Shown piece by piece: positions 1 through 8,086 of a DNA stretch of 39,870 nt. The notes under the pieces are model-generated. The model did no database searches and had not been told where the DNA came from. It saw only the letters and a list, made by a program, of their open reading frames with translations. The stretch's first letter is position 1. Every line of letters starts with the position of its first letter. A program made the translations under genes and the position numbers. Source of the DNA: an uncultured Verrucomicrobiales bacterium (GTDB taxonomy: Bacteria; Verrucomicrobiota; Verrucomicrobiia; Limisphaerales; UBA1100); contig CAJWMQ010000007.1 of NCBI GenBank assembly GCA_913042895.1, positions 1 through 39,870 on the forward strand, written 5' to 3'.

Positions 1-1
1 T

Positions 2-112
2 CAAGCCGACGAAAAGGCTCCGTTTGGTGAAGTCGTGGGCGTCCGAGATGCCGCCAGTAGGGCGGGCATCACCAATATTCACGCGCAAGTAAAACTGCCC
101 GCCGAGCGTTAA
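2..112 (+). CDS. C-terminal fragment of an ExbD/TolR-like biopolymer transport protein
   Basis: Open from the window edge to a TAA stop, giving 36 residues that include [18 protein letters not shown] and end KLPAER. The spacing of a [VA]-P-[FY]-G-x-V-V segment followed by D-A-A-x-x-A-G resembles the C-terminal periplasmic domain of ExbD/TolR proteins, which work with ExbB/TolQ in proton-driven energy transfer to the outer membrane. The gene is cut by the window start, so its membrane anchor cannot be seen. Its stop codon shares the TTAA at 109-112 with the convergent argG stop. The family call rests on a short stretch and is tentative. Confidence 0.5.
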   Translation, partial: QADEKAPFGEVVGVRDAASRAGITNIHAQVKLPAER

Positions 113-1350
113 CGCTTTTTCACGCGGGTCTTCACGCCCTGAACTTTGGAACGCACCTTCAGGCGCAACGCATTCAGGTTAATGAAACCGGTGGCGTCAT
201 CCTGATTATACGCTTCGGTTGGATCCGCCTCCATCGTTGCGATATCCGGATTGTACAGGCTGAGCTTCGACTTACGGCCCGCAGTGTAAAGACCTCCCTT
301 ATAGAGCTTTAAACGCACCGTTCCGGAAACTGTCTTCTGCGTTTCCCTCACCAACGCCTGCAACGCCTCACGTTCCGGCGCATACCAAAAGCCGTTGTAC
401 ACCAGCTCGGAATATTTCGGGATCAACGAATCCCGAATATGCATTACCTCGCGATCCATGGTGATGGATTCCATCTGCCGATGCGCAAAATGCAAAATGG
501 TACCACCCGGCGTTTCGTATACTCCGCGACTCTTCATGCCCACAAACCGGTTTTCCACGATGTCCACACGGCCGATACCGTGCTTGCCGCCCAGCTTATT
601 GAGCTTCCGCATCACCCCGAGTGGATTCAGAACCTTGCCGTTCACAGCGATACAGTTTCCCTTATTGAACTCGAGATGCACATACTCAGGTTTATCCGGC
701 GCATCCTCGGGCGCCACCGACAACTTGAACATCTCCTTGTTCTTTGGCGCAAAGGCATCAAACCACGTGTCCTCCAGAATCCCCGCCTCATATGAAATAT
801 GCAGAAGATTGCGATCCATTGAATACGGCTTACTGGCGCTCGCCTCAACATCCACCTTGTGTTTCCGGCAGTAATCAATCATCTCTGTGCGTCCGGGAAA
901 TTGCTCGCGAAATTCCGCCATCCGCCACGGGGCAATAATATCAATGTCAGGTGCCAGTGATGCAGCCGTCAGCTCAAAACGTACCTGATCGTTTCCCTTG
1001 CCTGTCGCCCCGTGGGCAATGGCATGGGCTTTTTCTTTGCGGGCAATCTCCACCATGCGCTTGGCAATCAAGGGTCGCGCAATGCTCGTCCCGAGATAAT
1101 ATTGATCTTCGTAGATCGCCCCGGCCTGCATCATGGGATAAATAAAATCTGCGGCAAACTCCTCCTGAAGATCATCAACAAAAATTTTAGAGGCGCCGGT
1201 GCGTTTGGCTTTTTTATCCAGCCCGCGCAATTCCTCCTCCTGCCCCACGTCCGCGCAGAAGGCGATCATTTCGGCGTTGTATTTTTCCTTTAACCAGGTG
1301 AGCAACACCGAAGTATCCAGCCCACCGGAATATGCGAGTACAATTTTCAT
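109..1350 (-). CDS. argG: Argininosuccinate synthase
   Basis: Catalyses ATP-dependent condensation of citrulline and aspartate to argininosuccinate, the penultimate step of arginine synthesis, in the cytosol. The 413-residue length is normal for the family. The N-terminal ATP pyrophosphatase loop AYSGGLDTS lies at residues 6-14. The [14 protein letters not shown] segment near residue 113 and [14 protein letters not shown] near residue 178 are family signatures. It begins with ATG 9 bp after the stop of the upstream DUF1015 gene, so the two are probably co-transcribed. No other arg biosynthesis gene is next to it. The identification is secure. Confidence 0.97.
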   Translation of the reverse strand: MKIVLAYSGGLDTSVLLTWLKEKYNAEMIAFCADVGQEEELRGLDKKAKRTGASKIFVDDLQEEFAADFIYPMMQAGAIYEDQYYLGTSIARPLIAKRMVEIARKEKAHAIAHGATGKGNDQVRFELTAASLAPDIDIIAPWRMAEFREQFPGRTEMIDYCRKHKVDVEASASKPYSMDRNLLHISYEAGILEDTWFDAFAPKNKEMFKLSVAPEDAPDKPEYVHLEFNKGNCIAVNGKVLNPLGVMRKLNKLGGKHGIGRVDIVENRFVGMKSRGVYETPGGTILHFAHRQMESITMDREVMHIRDSLIPKYSELVYNGFWYAPEREALQALVRETQKTVSGTVRLKLYKGGLYTAGRKSKLSLYNPDIATMEADPTEAYNQDDATGFINLNALRLKVRSKVQGVKTRVKKR

Positions 1351-1359
1351 CGGATAAAA

Positions 1360-2574
1360 TTAAATCATGTGACAAAACATGGCATCGCGCAACTTTGGCT
1401 CAAACCATGTGCTTTTGGGCGGCATGATACCCCCGGCATCCGCAATCGCCATCAAATCCTCAATGCTGGTGGGGTACATCGAAAATGCGCAGGCGTAGTC
1501 ACCGCCATCCACAAGCCTCTCCAGCTCCGCGGTGCCACGGATTCCACCAATGAAATCAACCCGATCACTGGTGCGCGGGTCATCAATCGCAAGCATGGGG
1601 TGCAAAACATGATTCTGGAGCAAAGCCACATCCAGCTCATCCATAGGCGTATCGGCCTTAGTAAATTCCGTTTTAAACACAAGCCGTCGCCAGGTGCCAC
1701 CCAAGTACAAGCCCAGTTCATTTTTTGTACCACAACCCCCGGCGCCGCCTTCGGTGATTTCAAAAATCGTTCCCAGCTGTTCCAGAAAAGATTCCGCGTC
1801 TAAACCATTTAAATCCTTCACTGCCCGATTGTAGGCGAGGATTTTCATTTGATTATGAGGAAAAGTAACCGTTAGGAAAAACCCGCTTTGCCCCGCTCCG
1901 GACCGGGAGGCGTTCACACGAGAGGCCGCCGCGCTTCGGTGATGTCCATCAGCAATGTACAGAAAATCAATTGCCTCAAACTTTGCCTGCAAAAAAGCAA
2001 TGTCTTCAGCATCAAACACATTCCAAGCCGTGTGCTGCACACCGTCTTCCGCCGTGAAATTAATATCCGGCTCCGTGGCAATCACTTGCTCAACAAAGGC
2101 ATCCACCTTGGCATCGGCACGGTAAGTGAGAAACACCGGGCCGGTTTGGGAATCCAACGCCTCAATATGACGAACCCGATCGTCTTCCTTAGCGGGCCGG
2201 GTTAGCTCATGTTTCTTAATGATTTCTCCATCGTATTCCGCGCAACTCGCTGCCGCCACCAAGCCTACTTGAGCATGGCCATCCATAATCTGGCGGTACA
2301 GGTAAAATCCTGGCTGGGAGTCTTGTACGAGGGCACCCTGCTCTTGAAGCAGCCGGAAATTTTCTGCCCCCTTCGCATACACCGCCTCGGAATAAACGTC
2401 CACCCCCGGTTCGAGATCAATCTCAGGCTTGCTTACGTGCAAAAAACTATAGGGATTACCGGCGGCAATTTCGCGCGCTTCCCCACTGTTCATAACGTCG
2501 TAAGGCAGCTCACAGATCTGGGCTGCAAGCTCAGGTTTGGGCCGCAGGGCGGCAAATGGTTTCAAGGTAGCCAT
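1360..2574 (-). CDS. DUF1015 family protein
   Basis: About 404 residues matching the DUF1015 family, whose biochemical role is not established to my knowledge. Visible family marks are the N-terminal PFAALRPKP, the PYDVM segment, KHELTRPAKEDDR near residue 125 and ADGHHRSAAA near residue 209. The HELTRP and DGHHR motifs suggest an active site. The open frame extends 14 codons further upstream to 2616, but family members normally begin M-x-x-[IL]-x-P-F-x-A-L, so the ATG at 2572-2574 is preferred. Neither start has a clear Shine-Dalgarno sequence. It probably forms an operon with argG, 9 bp downstream, and is divergent from infC. Confidence 0.85.
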   Translation of the reverse strand: MATLKPFAALRPKPELAAQICELPYDVMNSGEAREIAAGNPYSFLHVSKPEIDLEPGVDVYSEAVYAKGAENFRLLQEQGALVQDSQPGFYLYRQIMDGHAQVGLVAAASCAEYDGEIIKKHELTRPAKEDDRVRHIEALDSQTGPVFLTYRADAKVDAFVEQVIATEPDINFTAEDGVQHTAWNVFDAEDIAFLQAKFEAIDFLYIADGHHRSAAASRVNASRSGAGQSGFFLTVTFPHNQMKILAYNRAVKDLNGLDAESFLEQLGTIFEITEGGAGGCGTKNELGLYLGGTWRRLVFKTEFTKADTPMDELDVALLQNHVLHPMLAIDDPRTSDRVDFIGGIRGTAELERLVDGGDYACAFSMYPTSIEDLMAIADAGGIMPPKSTWFEPKLRDAMFCHMI

Positions 2575-2653
2575 AACCGGGGCGGGAAAGTACCGATTAC
2601 CCTGCGTATTGGCCATGAAAAAGCGTGGAACATATCAAAGATTTCCTTGCCTC

Positions 2654-2681
2654 TTGAGAAGTTTGCGCTCAAATACATAAA
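2654..2681 (+). promoter_or_regulatory. Possible sigma-70-type promoter for infC
   Basis: TTGAGA at 2654-2659 matches five of six -35 consensus bases. After a 16-bp spacer, CATAAA at 2676-2681 matches four of six -10 bases. It lies in the divergent region between DUF1015 and infC and would give a leader of roughly 50 nt. This is pattern matching only; the group may not follow E. coli promoter rules closely. Confidence 0.35.
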
Positions 2682-2731
2682 TTCCGAACGCACATTGCGT
2701 CGGCACCGAGATATGGCCATCCAACAAATTC

Positions 2732-2736
2732 AGGAA
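2732..2736 (+). promoter_or_regulatory. Ribosome binding site that selects the TTG start of infC
   Basis: AGGAA followed by a 5-nt spacer (CTGCT) and TTG at 2742. This fixes the start of infC at a non-ATG codon. Most genes in the window lack such a clear Shine-Dalgarno sequence. Confidence 0.6.
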
Positions 2737-2741
2737 CTGCT

Positions 2742-3443
2742 TTGAGTCGTCCACGTGGTAAGGGCAGAGGACGACGCTGGGAACCCCGCACCCGGGTCAA
2801 CGAACGCATCCGCGTCCGAGAGGTACGCGTAGTGGATGCCGAGGGCCAACAGGTGGGCGTCATGAAAACTGAGGAGGCGCTAGCTTTGGCCAAACGAGCC
2901 GGCTTCGATCTGGTGGAAATCTCGCCAAACGCGCGCCCACCGGTATGTCGTATTTGTGATTTCGGCAAATACCAATACGAGGAATCCAAGAAGAAAAAAG
3001 AAAACAAGAAGAGTTCGCATGTTGGCAAGGTCAAGGAGGTGCAACTCCGCCCCCGCTGCGAACAGCATGACTTCGATTTCAAGCTGGCTCACGCCACCAA
3101 CTTCCTGTGCCAGGACATGAAGGTGAAAATCCACCTTCGCTTCCGCGGACGGGAAAATGCCCACAAGGATATTGGATTCGACACGGTCAAACGATTCATC
3201 GACGCCCTCAAACCTTGGGGTAAATCAGACGTCGCCCCACGCCTTGCCGGCCGCGGCATTGACGCACTGGTCAACCCACTTCCGGCCAATCAAAGGGCGG
3301 AAAATCCTCACGAGAAATCCAAACTGAAAGATCTTGAGGAAGAACCCCACGACGACGATTCGGCAGCTGGTTCCTCCGGCAAAGATGAGGAGAATCTTAA
3401 TACGCCTTTCGAAAATCTGAATTCAGCGTCGGCGAAGAATTAA
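2742..3443 (+). CDS. infC: Translation initiation factor IF-3 with acidic C-terminal extension
   Basis: IF3 binds the 30S subunit, monitors the start codon and prevents premature subunit joining. The N-domain begins at residues 18-31 (RVNERIRVREVRVV) and includes EISPNARPPVCRICDFGKY at 59-77. A lysine-rich linker spans 82-96. The C-domain runs from KVKEVQLRP (96-104) to about 182. Residues 183-233 form an extra low-complexity tail rich in Asp, Glu, Ser and Asn; ordinary IF3 is about 180 residues. The start is TTG, in line with the rare start codons used by infC elsewhere (ATT in E. coli) for autoregulation. The usual neighbours rpmI and rplT are absent. The stop shares TTAA (3440-3443) with the convergent Hsp70 gene. 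Confidence 0.95.
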   Translation: MSRPRGKGRGRRWEPRTRVNERIRVREVRVVDAEGQQVGVMKTEEALALAKRAGFDLVEISPNARPPVCRICDFGKYQYEESKKKKENKKSSHVGKVKEVQLRPRCEQHDFDFKLAHATNFLCQDMKVKIHLRFRGRENAHKDIGFDTVKRFIDALKPWGKSDVAPRLAGRGIDALVNPLPANQRAENPHEKSKLKDLEEEPHDDDSAAGSSGKDEENLNTPFENLNSASAKN

Positions 3444-5254
3444 TCCAGCACCCCTTGTTTGCGCAGCATCGCCTCCATAGCGCGGTCCATCATAAGATCC
3501 GCCATTGGCAAGGTCACTTGATCCAGTCGCGTAACGGCTGCCTTGAGCGCCGTCAAATTCCCCTGATCATTTTCCGCTGACTGCAGCAAGCCCTCCACTG
3601 CCGTAATGGCCTCGTCGATGATCTGTGCATTATCCAGCTCATCACGAAACGCCTCGAGCCCCTCGCGCGCCGCCTTGACCGCCTCGCCTGCCTTAAGCGC
3701 CGCTTCCACCCAACGGCGAGCGTCCATATCCTCAAAGGCATGCTCCACCGATTCCTCAACCATTTCCTGGACGCGATCATCACTCACGTCCACGGCCGAT
3801 TGAATGGGCACAATCTTCTCGCGGCCGGTCGCCGTATCACGAGCGAGCACCTGCAAAATACCGTCTGCATCAATTTCAAACTGTACCCCTACACGGGCGC
3901 CCCCGCGTGGGGCAGATTCAAATCCCAATTCAAACCGCCCCAAGCTCCAGTTATCGGCCGCCCGCTCGCGTTCCCCCTGCAGGACATGCACCAGCATCGC
4001 CCGTTGGCCATCTACTGCGTTGGTAAACATTTCACCTGCCTTGGCCGGGATCGTGGTGTTGCGGGGGATAATGACATTCATCAAACCGCCAAATGTTTCC
4101 ACCCCCAAGGACAAAGGCGTCACGTCCAAAAGCAAAGTCGACGTCATTTCCCCAGACAAAATCGCCCCCTGAATGGACGCCCCCAACGCTACGGCTTCAT
4201 CGGGATTTACTCCGGTATTCAACACGGGCCCATCGGCCGCATGAAAGGAATCGCCCAAACGCACATCCCCTCGCACCTCCTCGTACTCCGCACACTCAAA
4301 CCACTCCGCAACCAGCCGTCGCACCAAAGGCATCCGGGTTTGTCCGCCCACCAAGATCACCTGCGATAAACTCGCCGCCTCCATGCCAGCATCCGTCAAG
4401 CCCTGACGACAGTGTGTTTTGGTTTGCTCGAGGATCGGCCGCGCCAGCGACTCCAAATCAGCCCGGCTGAAGTTCACTTCCAAACTGAAATCCGGTTTCA
4501 GAAACGGAATCTGAATTCGGTATTCATCACAACTGGACAAAGCAATTTTCGCTTGCTCGGCCGCTTCACGAATGCGCGCCTTTCCAACGGCATCGAGCTC
4601 ACCTTCGACTTTCGTCTCCAACCATTCCGCAATCGCTGCATCCACATCATCACCACCCAATGCCGTGTTGCCGTGTGTGGCCAGCACTTGAAACACCCCT
4701 TCACGAAGCTCAAGAATAGACAGATCAAATGTGCCACCGCCCAAATCGTACACCGCCACCTGATCCCCCTCCGGCGAGCCCTGAAGACCACACGCCAAGG
4801 CCGCGGCCGTGGGTTCATTAATAATCCGCTCCACTTTCCAACCGGCCTGTTCCCCCGCCAGCTTGGTGGCCTGACGTTGGGCGTCATTAAAATAAGCCGG
4901 CACAGTAATGACAGCTCGATCCGCCGATTCACCCAAAGCCGCCTCCGCTTGAGCCCGAAGTTCCTTGAGGATCAACGCCGAAACCTCCACCGGTGAAGCG
5001 GCCTCGCCTTTTACCAAGGAATTTTCGGATCGTCCCATAAATCGTTTAGCCGATGAAACTGTCCGCTCTGGCTCCACCGTTTGAATCCGCTTGGCGGCAA
5101 CGCCCACCACCGGTTCGCCATTCGCCGGAAAATGCACCACGGAAGGCAGCAATCTTCGACCTTCCGCGTCGGCAAGAATTCCGGGCATCCCCGCCTCCAC
5201 CACGGCGATGGCCGAATGGGTTGTCCCCAAATCAATGCCGACAATTTTGCTCAT
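3440..5254 (-). CDS. hscA: Hsp70-family chaperone, HscA-like
   Basis: An ATP-dependent chaperone of about 604 residues with a full nucleotide-binding domain: GIDLGTTHS at 6-14, the YDLGGGTFDLSIL phosphate motif, and VGGQTRMP. A substrate-binding domain with LLLDVTPLSLGVET and a C-terminal helical lid follow. LLPSVV, SSAKRFMGRS and GVFQVLATHGNTALGGDD resemble HscA, the Fe-S scaffold chaperone, more than DnaK, and there is no EEVD-like tail. No iscU, hscB or fdx is next to it, so an Fe-S role is inference. The open frame extends 12 codons upstream to 5290, but family members begin just before the V-G-I-D-L-G-T-T motif, so the ATG at 5254 is preferred. It is divergent from coaB, 44 bp away. Confidence 0.82.
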   Translation of the reverse strand: MSKIVGIDLGTTHSAIAVVEAGMPGILADAEGRRLLPSVVHFPANGEPVVGVAAKRIQTVEPERTVSSAKRFMGRSENSLVKGEAASPVEVSALILKELRAQAEAALGESADRAVITVPAYFNDAQRQATKLAGEQAGWKVERIINEPTAAALACGLQGSPEGDQVAVYDLGGGTFDLSILELREGVFQVLATHGNTALGGDDVDAAIAEWLETKVEGELDAVGKARIREAAEQAKIALSSCDEYRIQIPFLKPDFSLEVNFSRADLESLARPILEQTKTHCRQGLTDAGMEAASLSQVILVGGQTRMPLVRRLVAEWFECAEYEEVRGDVRLGDSFHAADGPVLNTGVNPDEAVALGASIQGAILSGEMTSTLLLDVTPLSLGVETFGGLMNVIIPRNTTIPAKAGEMFTNAVDGQRAMLVHVLQGERERAADNWSLGRFELGFESAPRGGARVGVQFEIDADGILQVLARDTATGREKIVPIQSAVDVSDDRVQEMVEESVEHAFEDMDARRWVEAALKAGEAVKAAREGLEAFRDELDNAQIIDEAITAVEGLLQSAENDQGNLTALKAAVTRLDQVTLPMADLMMDRAMEAMLRKQGVLD

Positions 5255-5298
5255 GCGCGAAGCTTGCATTGAACCGGTGGAGTTGTCCACTCTGCCGC

Positions 5299-5901
5299 AT
5301 GCACTGTTTGGTCACCGCCGGCGCAACTTACGAGCCTATCGATGAAGTGCGCCGGTTAACCAACCACTCCACCGGCCGGCTGGGCTGTGCCTTGGCCGAT
5401 GCTCTGGCACGGGCCGGCCACCGCGTCACATTGCTACTTTCCGAAACCGCACTGCACAATCCGCGCAGCCGAAAGGTTCGCATCCTTCGCTTCAACACCA
5501 CGCGCTCACTGCAACAGCAAATGAAAGAAGCGGCCACACTGAAGGTGAAAGCGATTTTCCATGTAGCAGCCGTCTCTGATTTCACCGTCGCCCGGCCTCG
5601 TCGAGGCAAAATTCCCAGCGCTAAAAGCCTCACATTAACTCTCAAGCCCACCTCAAAGATTATCCGCCACCTGCGTCGATGGCATCCTAAGGCCTTTCTG
5701 GTGGGTTGGAAATACGAAGTGACAGGCCGCCCCAAGCAAGTGGTCAACAAAGGGTTGGAGCAGATAAAAACCTGTCGAACAGACGCCTGCGTCATGAACG
5801 GCCCAGCATACGGTGAGGGCTTCGGTTTAGTTGGGAAAGAGACAAAACATTGCGCCGATGAGCGCGCCTTGTTCCGGCATCTGCTTACATTACTTCAGTG
5901 A
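5299..5901 (+). CDS. coaB: Stand-alone phosphopantothenate-cysteine ligase domain (CoaB-like)
   Basis: A 200-residue protein matching the CoaB half of CoaBC, which joins 4'-phosphopantothenate and cysteine in coenzyme A synthesis. It starts MHCLVTAGATYEPIDEVRRL, and the next segment NHSTGRLGCALADALARAGH is the nucleotide-binding start typical of CoaB (T-A-G-x-T-x-x-x-I-D-x-V-R then N-x-S-x-G). HVAAVSDF (near 91), VGWKYE (near 136) and the late CVMNGPAYGEGFGL fit the family. The open frame runs upstream to 5053, but that part lies antisense to the Hsp70 gene and has no family match, so the ATG at 5299 is chosen. The CoaC decarboxylase domain that usually precedes CoaB is missing. The 3' end overlaps argS by 17 bp. 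Confidence 0.78.
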   Translation: MHCLVTAGATYEPIDEVRRLTNHSTGRLGCALADALARAGHRVTLLLSETALHNPRSRKVRILRFNTTRSLQQQMKEAATLKVKAIFHVAAVSDFTVARPRRGKIPSAKSLTLTLKPTSKIIRHLRRWHPKAFLVGWKYEVTGRPKQVVNKGLEQIKTCRTDACVMNGPAYGEGFGLVGKETKHCADERALFRHLLTLLQ

Positions 5902-7588
5902 CCTCGATGCCCAGCGCATCCAGCCCGGAACTTAGTACTCGCGCTGACAATTCACACAAAGCCAAGCGACTGTCCCGTTCAGCAGCTTCTGCCTTAAGGA
6001 CCGGACAGGCTTCATAGAAACGGCTGAAATGCCCCGCCAACTCGAACAGGTAATTGCACAAAAAGTTGGGCCGATAATCTTGGGCCACCCTTTCCAATGT
6101 CTGCCCAAAATTCATCAGGTGCTTGGCCAAGGCCAATTCCTCAGGCGCCTTGAGTTGCAACTCTACCTTCGTAAAGTCCGGCGCATCCACTTTACGGAAA
6201 ATGCTGCGCACGCGCGTGTAGGCATATTGGAGGTACGGCGCGGTGTTGCCCTGCAATGCGAGCATTTTGTCCCAATCAAAAATGTAATCACTCTGTCGGT
6301 TGTTTGAAAGATCGGCATATTTCAAGGCCCCCAAACCGACCACCCTAGCAATCTCACGCCGTTCAGCTTCTGGAAGATCCGGATTTTTTTCACTCACCAC
6401 CGCAAGGGCCCGTTCCTCCGCTTCATCAAGCAGACCAGCCAAACGCACGGTTTCCCCACTGCGCGTCTTGAAGGGTTTCCCGTCTGGCCCAAGGATGGAC
6501 CCAAACCAAACATGCTCCAGCTTGGCTGAAGCTGATTGCTGCCAACGCCCAAAAATATTGAAAAGCTGCTGGAAATGCAACTGCTGCCGGCCGTCGGTGA
6601 CATAAACGATATCCGTCGGCGACCACGTCTCCATGCGATATTTTAGGGTGGCGAGATCCGTGGTGGTATAATTCGCCGCCCCATCGCGCTTGCGTACAAT
6701 CGCCGGCTTATCGGCCAATTGTTTATCACCGGGGAATCGTACCACCATCGCCCCTTCACTCACCTCGGCAATTCCCTCCCCTTGCAACTCTTCAACCAGC
6801 CCGGGTAATTGCGGATTGTAAAAACTCTCGCCCAACGTCTCGTCAAACGCCACCCCAAGGCGACCGTACACCTGATCAAATTGTTCCTGCGAAAGCGCAA
6901 TCATGCGTTGCCAAATCGCGAGATTCTCCTCATCTCCCGATTGCAGTTTCACCAGCTCGGCCCGCGCCTCGTTCCGGCGCGATTCATCGGCATTGATGAC
7001 TTTGTAGAGCCGTTCTAGTTCGGCGATCGGATCCTGCTTCAAGGCCTCTTCGTTCAACTCCGTTTTCCAACCGAGCAACAGCATGCCAAACTGCGTGCCC
7101 CAATCGCCGATGTGATTATCGGTCACCACTCGATGCCCCATCATTCGCAGCACACGTGCCAAGGTGTCCCCCAAAATGGTCGATCGAATATGCCCCACAT
7201 GCATCGGTTTGGCGACATTGGGCGAGCTGAAATCCACCACCACCGTCCGGGGTGATTTTGCTGGCAAGAGAAACGGATACTCTGAGCCGAGAGCCGCCTG
7301 CAATGATTGCTGGAGGGCATCGGGCTTCAATCGAAAATTCAAGAAACCGGGACCAGCAATTTCCACCGGCTCACACCAATCGTCCACATCCAGAGTTTCC
7401 ACCACCTGTTCGGCAAGCTGGCGCGGATTCATCTTCCGCTGCTTAGCCAAACCCATGAGCGCATTGCTTTGGTAATCGCCGTGCTGTGGATCTGCGCACG
7501 GACGCACCAGAATGCGGGAACGATCTGCATCCGGCAAATGCGCCAGCGTTGCTTCCTGGAGGCGTTGCTCGATCTCGGCCTGGATCAC
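5885..7588 (-). CDS. argS: Arginyl-tRNA synthetase
   Basis: A class I synthetase of 567 residues that charges tRNA-Arg. The N-terminal additional domain (residues 1-105) is followed by the catalytic domain with FSSPNVAKPMHVGHIRST at about 120-137, containing the HVGH version of the HIGH motif. NHIGDWGTQFGML follows. A canonical KMSK is not evident, as is common in ArgRS; GKPFKTRSGETV occupies the equivalent region. The C-terminal anticodon-binding domain contains YLQYAYTRVRSI and ends LGIEVTEVM, with the terminal Met typical of ArgRS. It begins 5 bp after the ptsN stop, so the two are co-transcribed. Its 3' end overlaps the convergent coaB. Confidence 0.97.
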   Translation of the reverse strand: MIQAEIEQRLQEATLAHLPDADRSRILVRPCADPQHGDYQSNALMGLAKQRKMNPRQLAEQVVETLDVDDWCEPVEIAGPGFLNFRLKPDALQQSLQAALGSEYPFLLPAKSPRTVVVDFSSPNVAKPMHVGHIRSTILGDTLARVLRMMGHRVVTDNHIGDWGTQFGMLLLGWKTELNEEALKQDPIAELERLYKVINADESRRNEARAELVKLQSGDEENLAIWQRMIALSQEQFDQVYGRLGVAFDETLGESFYNPQLPGLVEELQGEGIAEVSEGAMVVRFPGDKQLADKPAIVRKRDGAANYTTTDLATLKYRMETWSPTDIVYVTDGRQQLHFQQLFNIFGRWQQSASAKLEHVWFGSILGPDGKPFKTRSGETVRLAGLLDEAEERALAVVSEKNPDLPEAERREIARVVGLGALKYADLSNNRQSDYIFDWDKMLALQGNTAPYLQYAYTRVRSIFRKVDAPDFTKVELQLKAPEELALAKHLMNFGQTLERVAQDYRPNFLCNYLFELAGHFSRFYEACPVLKAEAAERDSRLALCELSARVLSSGLDALGIEVTEVM

Positions 7589-7593
7589 AGCGA

Positions 7594-8055
7594 TTACTCG
7601 GCCGGTTGGCTGATGATCTGTTGAATGGCCGCCGCATCTTCGGCGTTATCCAGTGAATCACGAAATTCTCGGTTATGCAGCAGCTTGGCGATATTGGCCA
7701 ATGTATGAAGATGCTTTTGAAATTGACCTTGCGGCACCAGAAACAACACCACCAAATTGACCGGCTGATTATCCAACGCCTCAAAATCAATACCGGCCTT
7801 GGAACGGCCCAGTGCGCCGACAACATCCTCAATCACATCCGTGGCGGCATGGGGGATGCCGATCCCAAAACCGATGCCGGTGCTCATGGAATTTTCCCGC
7901 TTCTTAACGACCTCGGTAATGGCCTCGCGATTCTCTTCCTTGATCGCACCGCTGCTCACCAGCTGGCCTATCAATTCGTCGATCGCCTCCCAACGATCCG
8001 TGGCTTGAAGGTCCGGCACGATATGCTCGGCCTGGACAATTTCACTCAGTGTCAT
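7594..8055 (-). CDS. ptsN: PTS EIIA type-2 / PtsN-like phosphocarrier protein
   Basis: A 153-residue EIIA domain of the fructose/mannitol/nitrogen type. The phosphoacceptor is His69 in GIGIPHA (64-70), within a STGIGFGIGIPHA loop. LGRSKAGIDFEALDNQPVNLV and LFLVPQ complete the fold. No EIIB or EIIC sugar-transport partner is seen, which favours a regulatory PtsN (nitrogen PTS) role over transport. It lies between an M50B-like membrane protease gene (31 bp upstream) and argS (5 bp downstream). Confidence 0.88.
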   Translation of the reverse strand: MTLSEIVQAEHIVPDLQATDRWEAIDELIGQLVSSGAIKEENREAITEVVKKRENSMSTGIGFGIGIPHAATDVIEDVVGALGRSKAGIDFEALDNQPVNLVVLFLVPQGQFQKHLHTLANIAKLLHNREFRDSLDNAEDAAAIQQIISQPAE

Positions 8056-8086
8056 TTTGTGGGGCCATTTCGCATGATGGAGGGGG

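Noticed and set aside
3740-4369. 209-codon frame opposite the HscA-like gene
   Set aside because: Antisense to a strongly supported chaperone gene, with no motif.
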